Source of the DNA: Anisus vortex
Lineage: Eukaryota; Mollusca; Gastropoda; Planorbidae
Direction of reading: 5' to 3'
DNA length: 64,000 nucleotides
Assembly (NCBI GenBank): GCA_949126835.1
Contig: OX421508.1
Location: forward strand, 18,984,598 to 19,048,597
Part shown: in pieces, positions 26,201 to 35,012 of the stretch
How the letters are laid out: each line of letters opens with the position of its first letter
Numbering within the stretch: the stretch's first letter is position 1
Notes under the pieces: model-generated
The model's input: only the letters and a program-made list of their open reading frames with translations
The model's database searches: none
Told to the model about the DNA's origin: nothing
Translations under genes and position numbers: made by a program

Positions 26201-29200
26201 TCCAAATTAAGGTGAATATTTAGTAACTTTTATGTTTAAAAGGTATGCATTTTTGAGATATTAAAAGGCAGTGTAACCCGGGAAGTCGAGGTGCGTGTTA
26301 TCTGCTGGTCAATGACAACATATAAGAAAAAAATCTTAAACTAAGGGTGCGACTTATACACCGGTGCGACTTATACGCGAGTATATACGGTATTTAGCAG
26401 CGTTTAAATCACATTTCATTCATAAACTAATCGATTCAAATATCTGAGGTGTTCAAATTATATCAGGTACGTTTGTACCGCCCACTTGCCCTTCACCGCC
26501 CCCAATCGCCCCCGGGAACGTCAGCGTCCCCCTAAAGCTTCTAACCGCCCCCCGATGGGGTACGCCCCCCCCCCCCCCCCCCGTTGAGACCCTATGTACT
26601 ATACTATAGTCTACACGTTGAAAAACATAGATCAGGGATCGGAAACCTACGGCACGCGTGACATACTTGACAGTACTTGACACGCAAAAGAATACCAAAA
26701 GAAAGGCAATTCAAGGACTTCTGCAAGAAGTTGACTGCTAAGGCAGGATGGATGCATGGCTTTTGACACGCTTGATTAATTAGAAATCCTAATTTAGCAC
26801 ATTGTTATCAAAAGGTTGCCGACCGCTGCCATAGATCACATATCACTACGAACGAGCCCTTCATCCTATAATTGTACATGTCCAATGATTTCGTCTACAG
26901 ATCCTTTATCTTTTGTGACCCCATTGGGTTGGCCGTCCAGCGAGTATGGACTACTGGAACCCAAGGCCGGATGTTCCGGTGACGGTGTGACCGAATGGGA
27001 ACTTGGATCAAGGGAGTTCACTCCGGAATACTACTTCACCCACAACGAGTTCTCTAACCCTTTGCATTTAGCTAGTAAAAAAAAAAATTAACGCGAGCTT
27101 GAAAAAAAAATGCAAATTATTAAACGTAATAACGTCCATAGTTGGCAAGTATAACTTTCCCTAGGTTTTTAGTCTATCTAGCCTTTTTTTTTTTAATCAT
27201 TTTAGTCCAAGCGTTTACCCGTCATACAAGGGAATTGAGTGGCCAGCACAATGTACATGCGCCTTTATTTTCTCCCCCAACTAATACCAGTTACCCAACA
27301 GTACTAGATACAGACTGGCGTTTAACCTGGATTCGACCCCAAGACCTTCGACATTCTAATCAATTATCAAACACCAGCAAAAGCATGTTTTTTTTGTTTA
27401 CGAAAATGGCGGGAAATGGCACCGGAAATCAACAATTTCTTCCCTTTAAAAAGGTCACGCCTCATTAAGACTTATCAATGTCAGGGATTATAACACTTCT
27501 GTGTATGTGTCTCAACTTATTCGGTACAATACACTTCTAACGCTAAAACAAATGACAAAGATCATAAACCATAAGAGATGAACTGTCGCTGTACACGAAT
27601 ATTCTGGTAGGCGAGCTGTCGCGGTAGTCGAATTGTCGGTAGACAAACTGTCGCATTAGACGACGTGTCGTTAGACTTAATGTCGGTAGTCCTACTTTAT
27701 GTAGACGAAATGTCTGTAGTCGAGTTGTCGTGGAACCCTCTAATCCAAATTACAAAGATCACAACACTTCTGTGCGTATGTTCTGAAATGTATTAAGTAC
27801 ATTATAATCCTAACTCTAATCTAACGACAAAGACCATAACATTTCTGTGTGTGTGTTTTCAAATTTATTAGGTACATTATAATTCTAACCCTAACTCTAA
27901 CCCGGTGATGTGTGTTTATTTCAACAGGACAATTTTACAACCACGTCATAGTGCAACAGTTCTGCGTTAAGACAGCAACCACGGGAGCACCTGATTGGCC
28001 CAAAGGATCCTACTGCGTCTATAGATACACCTCCACGTGTCCGGCTGGTGCGTAACATTTCACACATTCTATTCAGTGCCAACTAAGGCATCATTAAAAG
28101 GCAAGAAAGAGCCCGCAGGCCAAAGATTGGACCTCACATTCTTCTATCCAGATGATGTATCATAATTACCCTATTAATCTTTGTATAAGAAGACTGTCTC
28201 TTCTATTATGATGAGTATTACTTAAGGAAGAAGGGTGTTCCCAAACTACAAATTATAAATAATTTCATTGAGCTTATCGATCGTAACCGATCAGATGTTT
28301 GATTGGGGATCTGGAAATGGGAACATTTAAACCTCAAGAAAGGGAAAATAGATTTTATATGGGTATTTAGTAGAGTTGCTGATGGGAAAGAGTATCTTTA
28401 CTATACTATATTATACTACACCATACTACTATACCAGACTCAGGACTAAATTAATCATTAAACAAAATAGACACCTGTTTTAAAGTGGCTCGTATCATTA
28501 AATACTACACATGTTGCAGCTGTTGTCTTTTTCCCTTTCCCCACCTATTCCCCCCGCCCCTCTCCGAAAAATCCCCGTTAAATTTGTAAACAAAAAAAAA
28601 TTTCAAAGGCTTCGAAAAAAAAAAAAATTAGGTACAAACTGATCAGATTTAGCTTCTTGATACTAGATCAGCGATGGCGAACCTATGGCACGCGTGCCAC
28701 AGCTTGCACGCAGAGCCATTTCTGTGGGCACGCGAGCATTTTCTAAAAATGGAACAGCTTAGTTATGGCCACATCACTAGGGATGGGATGGAACCAGAAA
28801 AAGTTGTGTCAGTTACTAGTGACGGGGCACCTTGCATGGTGGGGGACACATCTGGTTTCATACAGTTCTTTGTTAAAGAAGAAAAACACCCAGTCGTTCA
28901 GTTTCACTGTATTTGTAGCTATTTGTGCCAGGGATAGTAGCAAGAAAATAGATTAAATCCTCAAAGATGTCACAAAAATTGTCAATTGCAACATGGCTCG
29001 TGCTCTTATATGTCAACAGTTTCCCGCACTTCTATATGAGGTCAAGGCGCAGTGTAATACTCTACTCATGTACAATAATGTCAGGTGGCTGAGCAGAGGA
29101 AGAGTATTGGAGAGCTTTGTAGCAAGCTTGGATGAAATTAGGCTGTTTATGATTCAAAAGGGGCAGGATTATCTACAGCTCACGTATATGGTCTGTCTTA

Positions 29201-32200
29201 CCAACCTCATGTTTTTTATACAGATTTTACAGCACACTTCAGTTATGAATAAAAAATTGTAAGGTTCTGAAAAAACAGCAGAAATAATGTTTTGTAGTAT
29301 CAGAACATTTGAAAGAAATTTGCAGGTTTTTGAAAGAGCCCTACAAAGTGGGCAGATGAAATATATTTAAAATGTAAAAATGCATTTACAAAATTCTATA
29401 GCATTTACCGACAATTCTACAAATTCTGGAAAAAAAAATCTATTATCTGCGTAAAACACTTGAGAAGTTAGAGTGTGAAAGGATGGCAAAGGACAGCACA
29501 GTTGGTAGCTCTGATTATGAAATCCTTAAAGTGTGGAATTCTCTGCCTAATAATTTCAAGTCGATGAAAGCACTTGGGATTGCACTTCTTACTTTGTTTG
29601 GGTCATCTTTTTTTTTGTAAGCAGGTGTTTTCAACTGTAAATTATATCAAATTTGATACCAGAAACACACTGACCGTTGACCTGAGTGCTGCATATGTCG
29701 CTCTTAAAGTTACGGGGTATGCGCAAAGGCTTGACAATTTATCAGCATGCACACAACAGCAAAAATCACATTAACTAGGCAAAATCATGCCAAATGCTTA
29801 CAGTTAACTGTAATCACTGTAACTGTGTAATTGTAATATATTAATAATTTGTTCATATACTACAGTTCGTGTTTTTTTATATAAAAGACTGTTTGTATCA
29901 TTCAAAGATCTGTTAATTTGTTATTCTTTTTGACAAAAGAATGTTAATTAGTTTGGACAACTGTAAGAGCTGTTGTTGTTTTTTGTCGAAAGTAAAACCT
30001 CAGTATATTTTTTTAATTGCTGTGTTGGCACGTTGAAAGAAAAAAGTTGCTCTTGTATTGCACTTTGGGCACGCGGCCTCAAAAAGGTTCGCCATCAATG
30101 TACTAGATCTAGGCTATTCTAAGGAAAGTACAATACAATTTCTGTAGTCTTCTTTCAAAATTTGCTAAGTCAACAGAAACTGATTTGTGCAGAGTTCGAC
30201 TTTTTACGTCATAATTTAGCATCTTCTTCTTCTTCATAATACTGTGGAGACCCCGTTAGAACCGAGGAAAGAGTCCACAATTTAAATACACATAAAATAA
30301 AAAGCATCACAAACAACAATTATAAACAGATGACAGAGTGTCACTTTAGGTTTTTAGACCAGCCCTTCAGTGACGATTTAAAAGCCTGAACTGTAGGGGC
30401 AGTGATGGAGGCCTGGTCCAGGGTGTTAAACAGCCTAATGGCTGACGGAAAAAAAGAATATTTGTAGACGTCGGTGCGTGCATGTGGGACATGCAGCTTG
30501 AGCTGATGGCCTCGGGTAGAGCGGGACACCTGTTGGATTCGGCCTGGCTGAGTGGGCATTTCCACGTGGCGGTTCACGATCTTGTAAATAGTGGTGACTT
30601 TGTTTATCGCTCTGCGATGATGTAGGGGCTCCAGTTGGAGTTGGGCCACCAAAGCTGAGGCGCTAGTTTTAAGGCCTTAGTCCTGTAAGATACGACGTGC
30701 CGCTCGACGTTGGGTCATCTCCAGCTTAGATATCAGGTGTTGTTGATGAGGATCCCATACAGTCGATGCGTACTCCAGGATGGGACGAGCTAAACTTTTA
30801 TAACAATGGGTCTGGATCCTGGTGGAGCATCCCTTGAGGTTCCTTTGGACGAAGGCGCAAGCTCTACTTGCTTTGGCAGCAATAGATTGGACATGTGTGC
30901 CCCAGTGGAGTTTTTCTGTTATGTTCACTCCAAGGTACTTGGCATTTGAAACCCTCTCAAGAGTGTGACCATGCAAGGTATAGCTGGTGGGGATCCTAGT
31001 CCTCTTCCTTGAAATAGAGAGGAGGTTGCACTTATCAACGTTGAACGCCATTTGCCATTTTGATTCCCAGGTCTCCAACCTATTGAGGTCGCCCTGTAGA
31101 TATAAAACGTCATTGGGGCTCTTTTGCAAGTCAATTTATAATACTGTCTATAAAAATTATATCAGAGTACTTTCAATTTTTCAAAGGTTGGGCTTAAGAT
31201 CAGCATATGGATAAACATATATTCTTGAAGATAGCGGGGATAACTCATGTTTTAAAACCTAACTTAGCACCTTTTGACTACTTGATTACAATATCCTTCA
31301 AATTGTTCAGGTTTTCTTTCTGGATGGGTTTATTGGGATGATGAAGACGGAAGTGATAACCACGACAAAGTGAACGGTACTTTGCCTGCTGGGGAATATA
31401 GTACTGACACAAAGATGTACTTTTGCTGTAGGTAAGGATGACATTATCTCTGGTGTTTTGTTACGGTGCAGGCTCAAAGATGTACTTTTGCTGTAGGTAG
31501 GGATGACATTAAGCTTGTATCTGGTGTTTTGTTACGGTGCAGGCACAAAGACATACTTTTGCTGTAGGTAGGGATGACATTAAGCTTATATCTGGTGTTT
31601 TGTTACGGTGCAGGCACAAAGATGTACTTTTGCGGTAGGTAGGGATGACATTAAGCTTATATCTGGTGTTTTGTTACGGTGCAGGCACAAAGATGTACTT
31701 TTGCGGTAGGTAGGGATGACATTAAGCTTATATCTGGTGTTTTGTTACGGTGCAGGCACAAAGATGTACTTTTGCGGTAGGTAGGGATGACATTAAGCTT
31801 ATATCTGGTGTTTTGTTACGGTGCAGGCACAAAGATGTACTTTTGCTGTAGGTAGGGATGACATTATCTCTCGTGTTTTGTTATGGTATAGGCACACATA
31901 TTTATTTTCAAAATAGGAAATCTCTCGTGTTTTCGTACGGTGTAGACACTACATTAACACTTCTTTCACGAGTAGCAAAAGCGTTAACTTTTATGGTGAA
32001 CTCTTGCGGCTTTCTGTGTTTTTCTTCTTTATTATAGTGACTGTGTTATTGTTGTATAAATACTGATGTTAAAATTTTGACAGTGTCGCCATTTTTTCGA
32101 GAGCCTCCAGCTCAACCAAATTAAACAATGGTGCTTAAACTGTTCAGGATCTAGAGTTGTGCATTGCCATTTTCTTTATAATCTGTGGATTGAGGGGGGG

Positions 32201-32874
32201 GTGGGGGGAGGGGGGGGGGGGTTGGGAGAGCTGTATTGTGAATGCTTTTAAAAAAGGTAAAAAATATATAAAATGAAATGAATCAGTTCAACGGGTAATT
32301 TTATTCTGTAATTAGATATTAATTTATTTGTATTTAATTATGTAATTAGATATTAATTTATTTGTATTTAATTGTGTAATTAGATATTAATTTATTTGTA
32401 TTTAATTATGTAATTAGATATTAATTTTTTTGTATTTAATTATGTAATTAGATATTAATTTATTTGTATTTAATTCTGTAGTTAGATTTTAATTTATTTG
32501 TATTTAATTATGATGACCCTAAAAAAGATAGAAAAACTTAATTATTTGTATTTTATTGTATGTAGGATGGATGGTCCAGCGGATAGTAAAATATTACTGC
32601 CTCATAGAACACCGTTCTATTTGCTTCGATTTGGGGTAAGATTGACAGATAAAGTGTCAGACAGAGAAACATACAGACAAACAATTAGATAGAATTAGAT
32701 AGATAGATAAGTAGTTTGCAAGATAGCTAGGTAGTTAGATAGATGTTTGATAAATGGATGGATGGAGGGATTGTTGGTTGAATGGATGGCTGGATAGATA
32801 GTAAGATAGATAGATAGATAGATAGTAAGATAGATAGATAGATAGATAGTAAGATAGATAGATAGATAGATAGT

Positions 32875-32917
<43 letters not shown>

Positions 32918-34894
32918 TAAGATAGATAGATTGATAGATAGTAAGATAGATAGATAGATAGATAGTAAGATAGATAGATAGATAGATAGTAAGATAGATA
33001 GATAGATAGATAGTAAGATAGATAGATAGATAGTAAGATAGATAGATGGCTTGTTGGGTGCTAAATTGTTGGAGGATGGATTATTTGATGACTGGATCCG
33101 TTAATTGATTGATGGATAGGATGGTGTGTGGGTGGTTGGGTCGTTCAAGATGAATTGACAAGTCTTAATAAGGTGTGACCTTTTGAACTAGGATGAGCGT
33201 GAACTTCCGGTGAAATTTACCGCCATTTTCGTAAATAAAAACCATGCTTTTGGTGCTGTTTGACAATTGATTTCAACGTCGACAGCCAGTTCTGGTCTTT
33301 TAGAAATATACAACGGCTACAAGATTAGTTATGAGGAATCCGTTTTTAACATCAAAAGTGAGAAGGCGATAATTAATACTCATAGTGTTAGTCGCGTTTG
33401 GTTAAATTTAGCTTTTGTTTATAAAATAAGTTAGTCAAGAGTTGCGTCCTTGGTAATTAAAAAAACACAATGCGGACATTCATAAAAAACAACAACACGA
33501 AAATTCTTTTGCATCAAGCAATTAGTTTGGGATTATAAATAGGTGATTCTTCAAATCTGACATTCACAATCCATCGTTTTATTTTGGCGCCATCTTTTTG
33601 GAAATGAAATAAAATTTAATTCTCTACATATTTTCGTAGCCTACAACCAGTAACATAGCACACATGGCAGACATGTTTTTTTTATAATGTGATCGAATTC
33701 GACCGGAAATGTTTTTTCTTGTGAACTTGTATGCATGCATACACGTTAAGACTTGTCAATGATGGACGGATGATGAATTAATAGATGAATGGGTGGATGG
33801 ATTGACTACACTGTATTGTATAACAATTTAAAGTCCATCATTATCCACCAGGGTACTTGCCAACAGGTCTACGATACGACCGTCACTGAAGAATCCATAA
33901 CCTTTGACACGGAAGACACCTTCAACCAAAACAACGACCAGCATAGCCCTCCATATCCTGATAACGGTTCGCTAGACAATATCACATTAAAGGTGATGCA
34001 TTAAATAATACTTTAATCTAACGGCAGAAGGTCCGGCAGGAAACCTGCAGTTCTTGTGCTGGGCACACAAAGTTCTTGTAATACGCAGTCAAAGACCTAA
34101 GCCTAAAGACCAAAAATTGAAACATGGACTTTACTCACTGGCAATAGAAAGAAAATGACTGTGAAGTGTAAAAAACCGTGAGGACACTAGTTGCTTTTTA
34201 AACTGTCATTGGCATTTTAGGTCATATAAATATAGGGGACGATCCGTAAGTTTCACTTGGCATTTGGCCTACCCAGGAATTGTACTCATTTTTTACTATG
34301 TGCAGCGCGCTCGACTGGCGTTCCGAAGGTCCTAGGTTCGACTCCTGGTGAAGGCTAGGATTTGGATTTTTCCATGGACTCGAGTGTGTCCCTGAGTCTG
34401 TCCAGCGCTGATGGGTACCTGCCATTAGTTGGGTAAAGTTAAGGCGGCTGGGGATTGTGCTGGCCACACAATCTCCTAGTAAGCCGTGGCCACTGAAACT
34501 GGTGAATTGCTGCTTCACCGGCCCTTTGATCAATTTGGTCCGACGAGTACTTTACTTACTTTACCCATCTAAATGTTGAATTTCTCTTTAACAGTTTTGT
34601 CAATATATGCTGTTAATGGACTAAATGTTGCAATACGCTTTATATGATACTATAAGCCTTTATAGTATAGCCAACTATTTGACTAACTGTTAAGTATAGC
34701 CGACTATTTGACTAACTGTGAAGTATAGCCGACTATTTGACTAACTGTGAAGTATTACCGACTATTTGACTAACTTTGTGGTATAGCCGACTATTGGACT
34801 AACTTTGTGGTATAGCCGACTATTTGACTAACTTTGTGGTATAGCCGACTATTTGACTAACTGTTGAGTTATTCCATTACAGTTGTGCTACTAG
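6186..34894 (+). CDS. MACPF-ApeC protein (perforin-like domain plus apextrin C-terminal domain), 12 coding exons
   Basis: Seen: coding exons 6186-6324, 7475-7705, 8327-8535, 15255-15344, 16130-16231, 16914-17127, 26901-27074, 27928-28047, 31311-31431, 32566-32635, 33852-33992 and 34883-34894. All introns are GT-AG, all phases agree, and the total is 1623 nt, giving 540 residues plus stop. Exon 1 starts with a hydrophobic signal peptide (MYLFLLFFCIVPKLGA). Exons 2-6 form the MACPF region. The family signature [YW]-G-[TS]-H is present as WGTH, split exactly by intron 3, and a G follows at the expected distance, although the usual second G is F. Exons 7-12 form ApeC: FCVKT, WPKGSYC, TCPAG, GWVYWDDED, LPAGEYS, YFCCR, LPHRTPFYLLRFG, CQQVY and a final LCY. 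Known: MACPF proteins oligomerise into membrane pores, and ApeC domains bind microbial or cell-surface ligands. MACPF-ApeC fusions are known from corals and other invertebrates. Inferred: a secreted defence or egg protein. The ends look complete, with a poly(A) signal downstream. Confidence 0.9.
8536..10046 (+). other. First part of MACPF-ApeC intron 3
   Basis: Contains a CATCATCATCATCTGTGGTG stretch at 8738-8960, perhaps a LINE 3' end. The rest is unremarkable AT-rich sequence. Confidence 0.4.
10047..10322 (+). repeat. 43-bp tandem repeat, about 6.5 copies
   Basis: Unit TAAACCTGACATCATGTAAA then TAACATAACAATCGATGTTTTAC with small changes. In MACPF-ApeC intron 3. Confidence 0.9.
10449..10484. 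repeat. Near-perfect hairpin with 16-bp arms
   Basis: CCCACAGAATAGGTAT and its inverse with a 4-base loop. The arm ATACCTATTCTGTGG occurs again at 12738-12752. Confidence 0.85.
10610..11025 (+). pseudogene. Degenerate hAT/DUF4371-type transposase fragment
   Basis: Reading 10636-10833 (FKQKKEIENNRIRIKRIIDA ... FLRNIETLSIEEKAIYRK ... LIKLF) fits the pattern of DUF4371 transposases (ENR-x-LK-x-II...FRG...FL-LL). After the stop, LLLGDGNKTYSRHAK and VAKNVAVIVDFTIDI continue the family pattern in shifted frames. Relic only. In MACPF-ApeC intron 3. Confidence 0.5.
11187..11235 (+). repeat. (TA)n microsatellite
   Basis: About 24 TA units. Confidence 0.95.
11652..12254 (+). mobile_element. Family C inverted-end element, copy 1 (about 600 bp)
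   Basis: Begins TTGACAAGTCTTAACGTG and ends TTAAGACTTGTCAA. An inverted second copy lies at 33153-33764 and a one-ended fragment at 27360-27477. It contains AACCGGAAGTTCACG near the end. No coding potential or clear target duplication. Confidence 0.65.
13204..13275 (-). tRNA. tRNA-Asp(GUC)-like sequence, probable pseudogene or SINE seed
   Basis: Minus strand has TAGTATAGTGGTAAGTTATC (A box and D arm), CCTGTCACGCGGG (anticodon loop with GTC) and CCGGGGTTCGAATCC (T arm). The anticodon stem and T stem each have one mismatch and the acceptor stem pairs poorly (two or three mismatches). It lacks an obvious T-run terminator. It probably is not functional. Confidence 0.55.
13930..14543 (+). repeat. 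G-rich satellite of GGGTCCGGGGGG / GGGGAAGGG units
   Basis: About 610 bases almost free of C and T apart from TCC. Units of roughly 50-60 bp combine ATAAGGGTAAGGGTCCGGGG with GGGGCGGGGGAAGGGG. The many G runs of three or more suggest G-quadruplexes on the + strand. The proline-rich minus-strand frame (13888-14559) is a by-product. Confidence 0.93.
14560..14975 (-). pseudogene. LINE reverse transcriptase relic with palm motif
   Basis: Minus strand reads LERIMSDALVTRGSRSDING, NLRFADDID (the RT catalytic ADD box) and DGLAGSEEELANLERLDKTS. It ends in IKIGGQSLETIRSFKYLG and then runs into the G-rich satellite at 14543. 5'-truncated and frameshifted after ADDID. Confidence 0.75.
15440..15790 (+). 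mobile_element. Two diverged SINE pieces
   Basis: 15440-15650 has the head-like AGCGCTTTGCAATGGC and the body CATGGCCACGGAAACAAATG. 15690-15790 repeats the body end (GGCTATTTGTGCTGGTCACG, GTGGCCATGGAAACTGGTGA). The 17-bp array at 15788 starts exactly in the SINE tail. Confidence 0.65.
15788..15966 (+). repeat. 17-bp tandem repeat seeded in a SINE tail, about 10 copies
   Basis: Unit CCAACACGGTCTGAAAG. The first six or so units read GCCAAC, the last four GCGAAC, so the variant has spread from one end. The first unit continues the SINE tail (CTAGCGCTATGGGCCAACAC). Confidence 0.95.
16570..16780 (+). pseudogene. Diverged LINE C-terminal fragment
   Basis: DNA similar to 39535-39635: GGCATTTGAACATGGAATGG, then AAACCAACAACTTTAAATCA and TTTAAAAAATAG. 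In MACPF-ApeC intron 5. Too diverged for a protein reading. Confidence 0.45.
17296..17352 (+). other. tRNA-Gly-like fragment (SINE-head relic)
   Basis: TGAGTGGTTAGCGTCCCGAA, CTGCCATGCGGG and ACTGGGTTTTTTTTCCC mimic the D, anticodon and T arms. Similar to 49583-49640 (ACTGCCATG, GCGGGCGCAACTGGGTTTGA). Acceptor stems are absent. Confidence 0.4.
17353..19444 (+). other. MACPF-ApeC intron 6, left part
   Basis: Holds a G-rich piece at 17529-17655 (CATTAATTACGTCAACAAAA twice in part) and a GC-richer block at 17950-18890 with broken frames on both strands. I do not recognise a protein there. Its end (GGTGTATTCTTAATGGGAAC at 18799) matches the inverse of 12365-12386. Confidence 0.4.
19445..21860. 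mobile_element. Foldback-type element with inverted arms of about 600 bp
   Basis: Left arm about 19445-20060, right arm about 21265-21860, inverted copies of each other. The outer ends hold short subrepeats of GGTAAATTTGGCAA type (four to seven per arm), followed by a hAT-like stretch (TATCGGCAACCTATGG), shared on both sides. The middle is C-rich and AT-rich with no ORF. Long arms with tandem outer repeats are the layout of foldback elements. No target duplication was found. It lies inside MACPF-ApeC intron 6. Confidence 0.7.
21861..24119 (+). other. MACPF-ApeC intron 6, middle part
   Basis: AT-rich with C-rich tracts. GACGTAATT/GTCACACGC stretch near 22240-22300; possible LTR at 22585-23296; ATAATAATAATAAT at 23690. 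No gene seen. Confidence 0.4.
22585..23296 (+). other. Possible solo LTR or element end
   Basis: Starts TGTTGTAGCACGTG, ends GTTGTTACA, C-rich first half, AATAAAATATTTG near the end like a poly(A) signal. No target duplication and no second copy in the window, so this is a weak call. Confidence 0.25.
24652..24837 (+). pseudogene. hAT transposase C-terminal relic
   Basis: 61 codons with FGSTYTCEQILSHIKAI and HLHLTAHY, matching the hAT C-terminal dimerisation pattern (FGSTY-CE-x-FS-x-MK, ...HL...LR). The N-terminal and catalytic parts are missing. A near-identical copy lies at 35864-36046. Confidence 0.7.
25541..26390. mobile_element. 850-bp DNA element with 29-30 bp inverted ends and TA flanks
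   Basis: Left end CCGTAATATACTCGCGTATA then AGTCGCAC. The right end is its inverse (GTGCGACTTATACGCGAGTA then TATACGG). Both sides are flanked by TA (25539-25540 and 26391-26392), which fits a TA-targeting superfamily, though TA is weak evidence. No transposase. Superfamily not assigned. Confidence 0.7.
26633..26828 (+). mobile_element. Short hAT MITE, 196 bp
   Basis: Begins CAGGGATCGGAAACCTACGG and ends with the inverse of CAGCGGTCGGCAACCTTTTG. Flanks ACATAGAT (26625) and CCATAGAT (26829) match 7 of 8. Its right end matches the left end of the 3896 element, so it is an internally deleted family A copy. It lies 72 bases before MACPF-ApeC exon 7. Confidence 0.8.
27360..27477 (+). mobile_element. 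Family C fragment
   Basis: Shares CACCAGCAAAAGCATG, the TTTGTTTACG stretch, ACCGGAA and CATTAAGACTTATCAATG with the right end of the 11652 copy. The rest is missing. In intron 7 of the MACPF-ApeC gene. Confidence 0.55.
27484..27905 (+). repeat. Three diverged copies of an about 80-bp unit
   Basis: Common parts: AACACTTCTGTGTGTATGTT, TTATTAGGTACATTATAATC, CTAACTCTAA, ACAAAGATCATAA. Interrupted by 27590-27742. Ends 23 bases before exon 8. Confidence 0.6.
27590..27742 (+). repeat. Degenerate 15-17 bp subrepeats of GTAGACGAATTGTCG type
   Basis: About nine drifting copies (AACTGTCG, GAGCTGTCGCGGTAGTCG, GACGTGTCGTTAGAC). They resemble the outer subrepeats of foldback elements, but no inverted partner is seen nearby. 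Confidence 0.6.
28669..30100 (+). mobile_element. hAT element with broken transposase (1432 bp)
   Basis: Perfect 8-bp duplication TACTAGAT (28661-28668 and 30101-30108). Ends CAGCGATGGCGAACCTATGG and the inverse of CATTGATGGCGAACCTTTTT. It sits in intron 8 of the MACPF-ApeC gene, same strand. The transposase reads through several frames. Confidence 0.9.
28674..29773 (+). pseudogene. hAT transposase pseudogene (GTF2IRD2/ZBED-like class)
   Basis: Recognisable pieces: VTSDGAPCMVGDTSGFIQFF, VQFHCI (28785-28930), LLYEVKAQCNTLLMYNNVRW then LSRGRVLESF (28993-29262), and near the end a diverged dimerisation segment (FSTVNYIKFDTRNTLTVDLS). Stops and frameshifts separate them (stops at 28937 and 29262). 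The N-terminal zinc finger was not found. Confidence 0.75.
30232..31134 (-). pseudogene. LINE (CR1/jockey-like) reverse transcriptase 3' fragment
   Basis: Minus strand 31129-30677 reads LNRLETWESKWQMAFNVDKC, YLGVNITEKLHWGTHVQS and RPILEYASTVWDPHQQHLIS. After a frame break it continues at 30652-30341 with SFFPSAIRLFNTLDQASITA. The 5' end is lost at about 31134, as usual for LINEs, and the 3' end finishes in a GAA repeat (30224-30237). In MACPF-ApeC intron 8, antisense. Confidence 0.85.
31408..31950 (+). repeat. 71-bp minisatellite grown from the MACPF-ApeC exon 9 / intron 9 junction, seven copies
   Basis: The exon's last 24 bases and its donor (CACAAAGATGTACTTTTGCT, GTAG|GTAAGG) recur at about 31473, 31544, 31615, 31686, 31757 and 31828, each after TTTGTTACGGTGCAGG. 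Every copy therefore looks like a mini-exon with acceptor-like and donor-like edges. Later copies change TGCTGT to TGCGGT. Two decayed ends follow to 31950. Confidence 0.93.
32300..32512 (+). repeat. 34-bp AT-rich tandem repeat, about six copies
   Basis: Unit TATGTAATTAGATATTAATT then TATTTGTATTTAAT. Ends 50 bases before exon 10 of MACPF-ApeC. Confidence 0.9.
32690..33045 (+). repeat. (GATA)n microsatellite with GTAA interruptions
   Basis: Runs of three to nine GATA units separated by GTAA. Starts about 55 bases after the exon 10 donor. Confidence 0.95.
33153..33764 (-). mobile_element. Family C inverted-end element, copy 2
   Basis: Reverse of the 11652 copy: TTGACAAGTCTTAATAAGG at the left, and CATACACGTTAAGACTTG then TCAA at the right. 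It lies in MACPF-ApeC intron 10. It has a GGCTA insertion against copy 1 near 33637. Confidence 0.65.
34305..34562 (+). mobile_element. tRNA-derived SINE copy in MACPF-ApeC intron 11
   Basis: Head GCGCGCTCGACTGGCGTTCC, B-box-like GGTTCGACTCC, body CTGATGGGTACCTGCCATTA and GGCCACTGAAACTGGTGAAT, tail TACTTTACTTACTTTAC. The 5' A-box part is missing. Confidence 0.8.
34663..34872 (+). repeat. 29-bp tandem repeat, about seven copies, next to the last MACPF-ApeC exon
   Basis: Unit GTATAGCCGACTATTTGACT then AACTGTGAA. The array ends within 12 bases of the exon 12 acceptor, so its last copy lies in the branch-point region. Confidence 0.92.
34883..34894 (+). CDS. Twelve-base terminal coding exon of the MACPF-ApeC gene
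   Basis: After exon 11 (ending phase 0 at 33992), a good acceptor (ATTCCATTACAG) leads into TTG TGC TAC TAG. This supplies Leu-Cys-Tyr and stop. ApeC domains normally finish with a short strand ending in a C-Y(-Y) motif, so these three codons complete the fold. The acceptor lies right after a 29-bp tandem array. The choice of this exon depends on the ApeC ending rule and on phase, not on transcript data. Confidence 0.7.
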   Translation: MCY

Positions 34895-35006
34895 CAGCCA
34901 GTGCTACCAACCTTGTGATGATGTCGTGTGGTTGAACAGGAAAACGGTGTAATATAGATAAGCTTACTATTAAACTCAGCAGCTATGTTCGGCCTATAGA
35001 AAACTT

Positions 35007-35012
35007 AATAAA
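35007..35012 (+). promoter_or_regulatory. Poly(A) signal AATAAA of the MACPF-ApeC gene
   Basis: A canonical AATAAA lies about 113 bases after the stop codon, followed by T-rich sequence (from about 35028) of the kind found downstream of cleavage sites. Inferred to end the transcript. Confidence 0.55.

Larger units (their letters stand above)
24120..26596 (+). mobile_element. hAT family A/B composite copy 2, with a nested TIR element
   Basis: Begins CAGGGGTCGGCAACC and ends GTTGAGACCCTATG, the end type of the family B elements in this window. It holds a relic of a hAT transposase C-terminus at 24652-24837 (LSTFGSTYTCEQILSHIKAI, the hAT dimerisation region). No clear 8-bp duplication was found, so the outer limits are uncertain. 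A separate element sits inside at 25541-26390. Confidence 0.65.

Noticed and set aside
27880..27902. CTAACCCTAACTCTAACCC as telomere-like
   Set aside because: Only about three imperfect units inside a larger 80-bp repeat.
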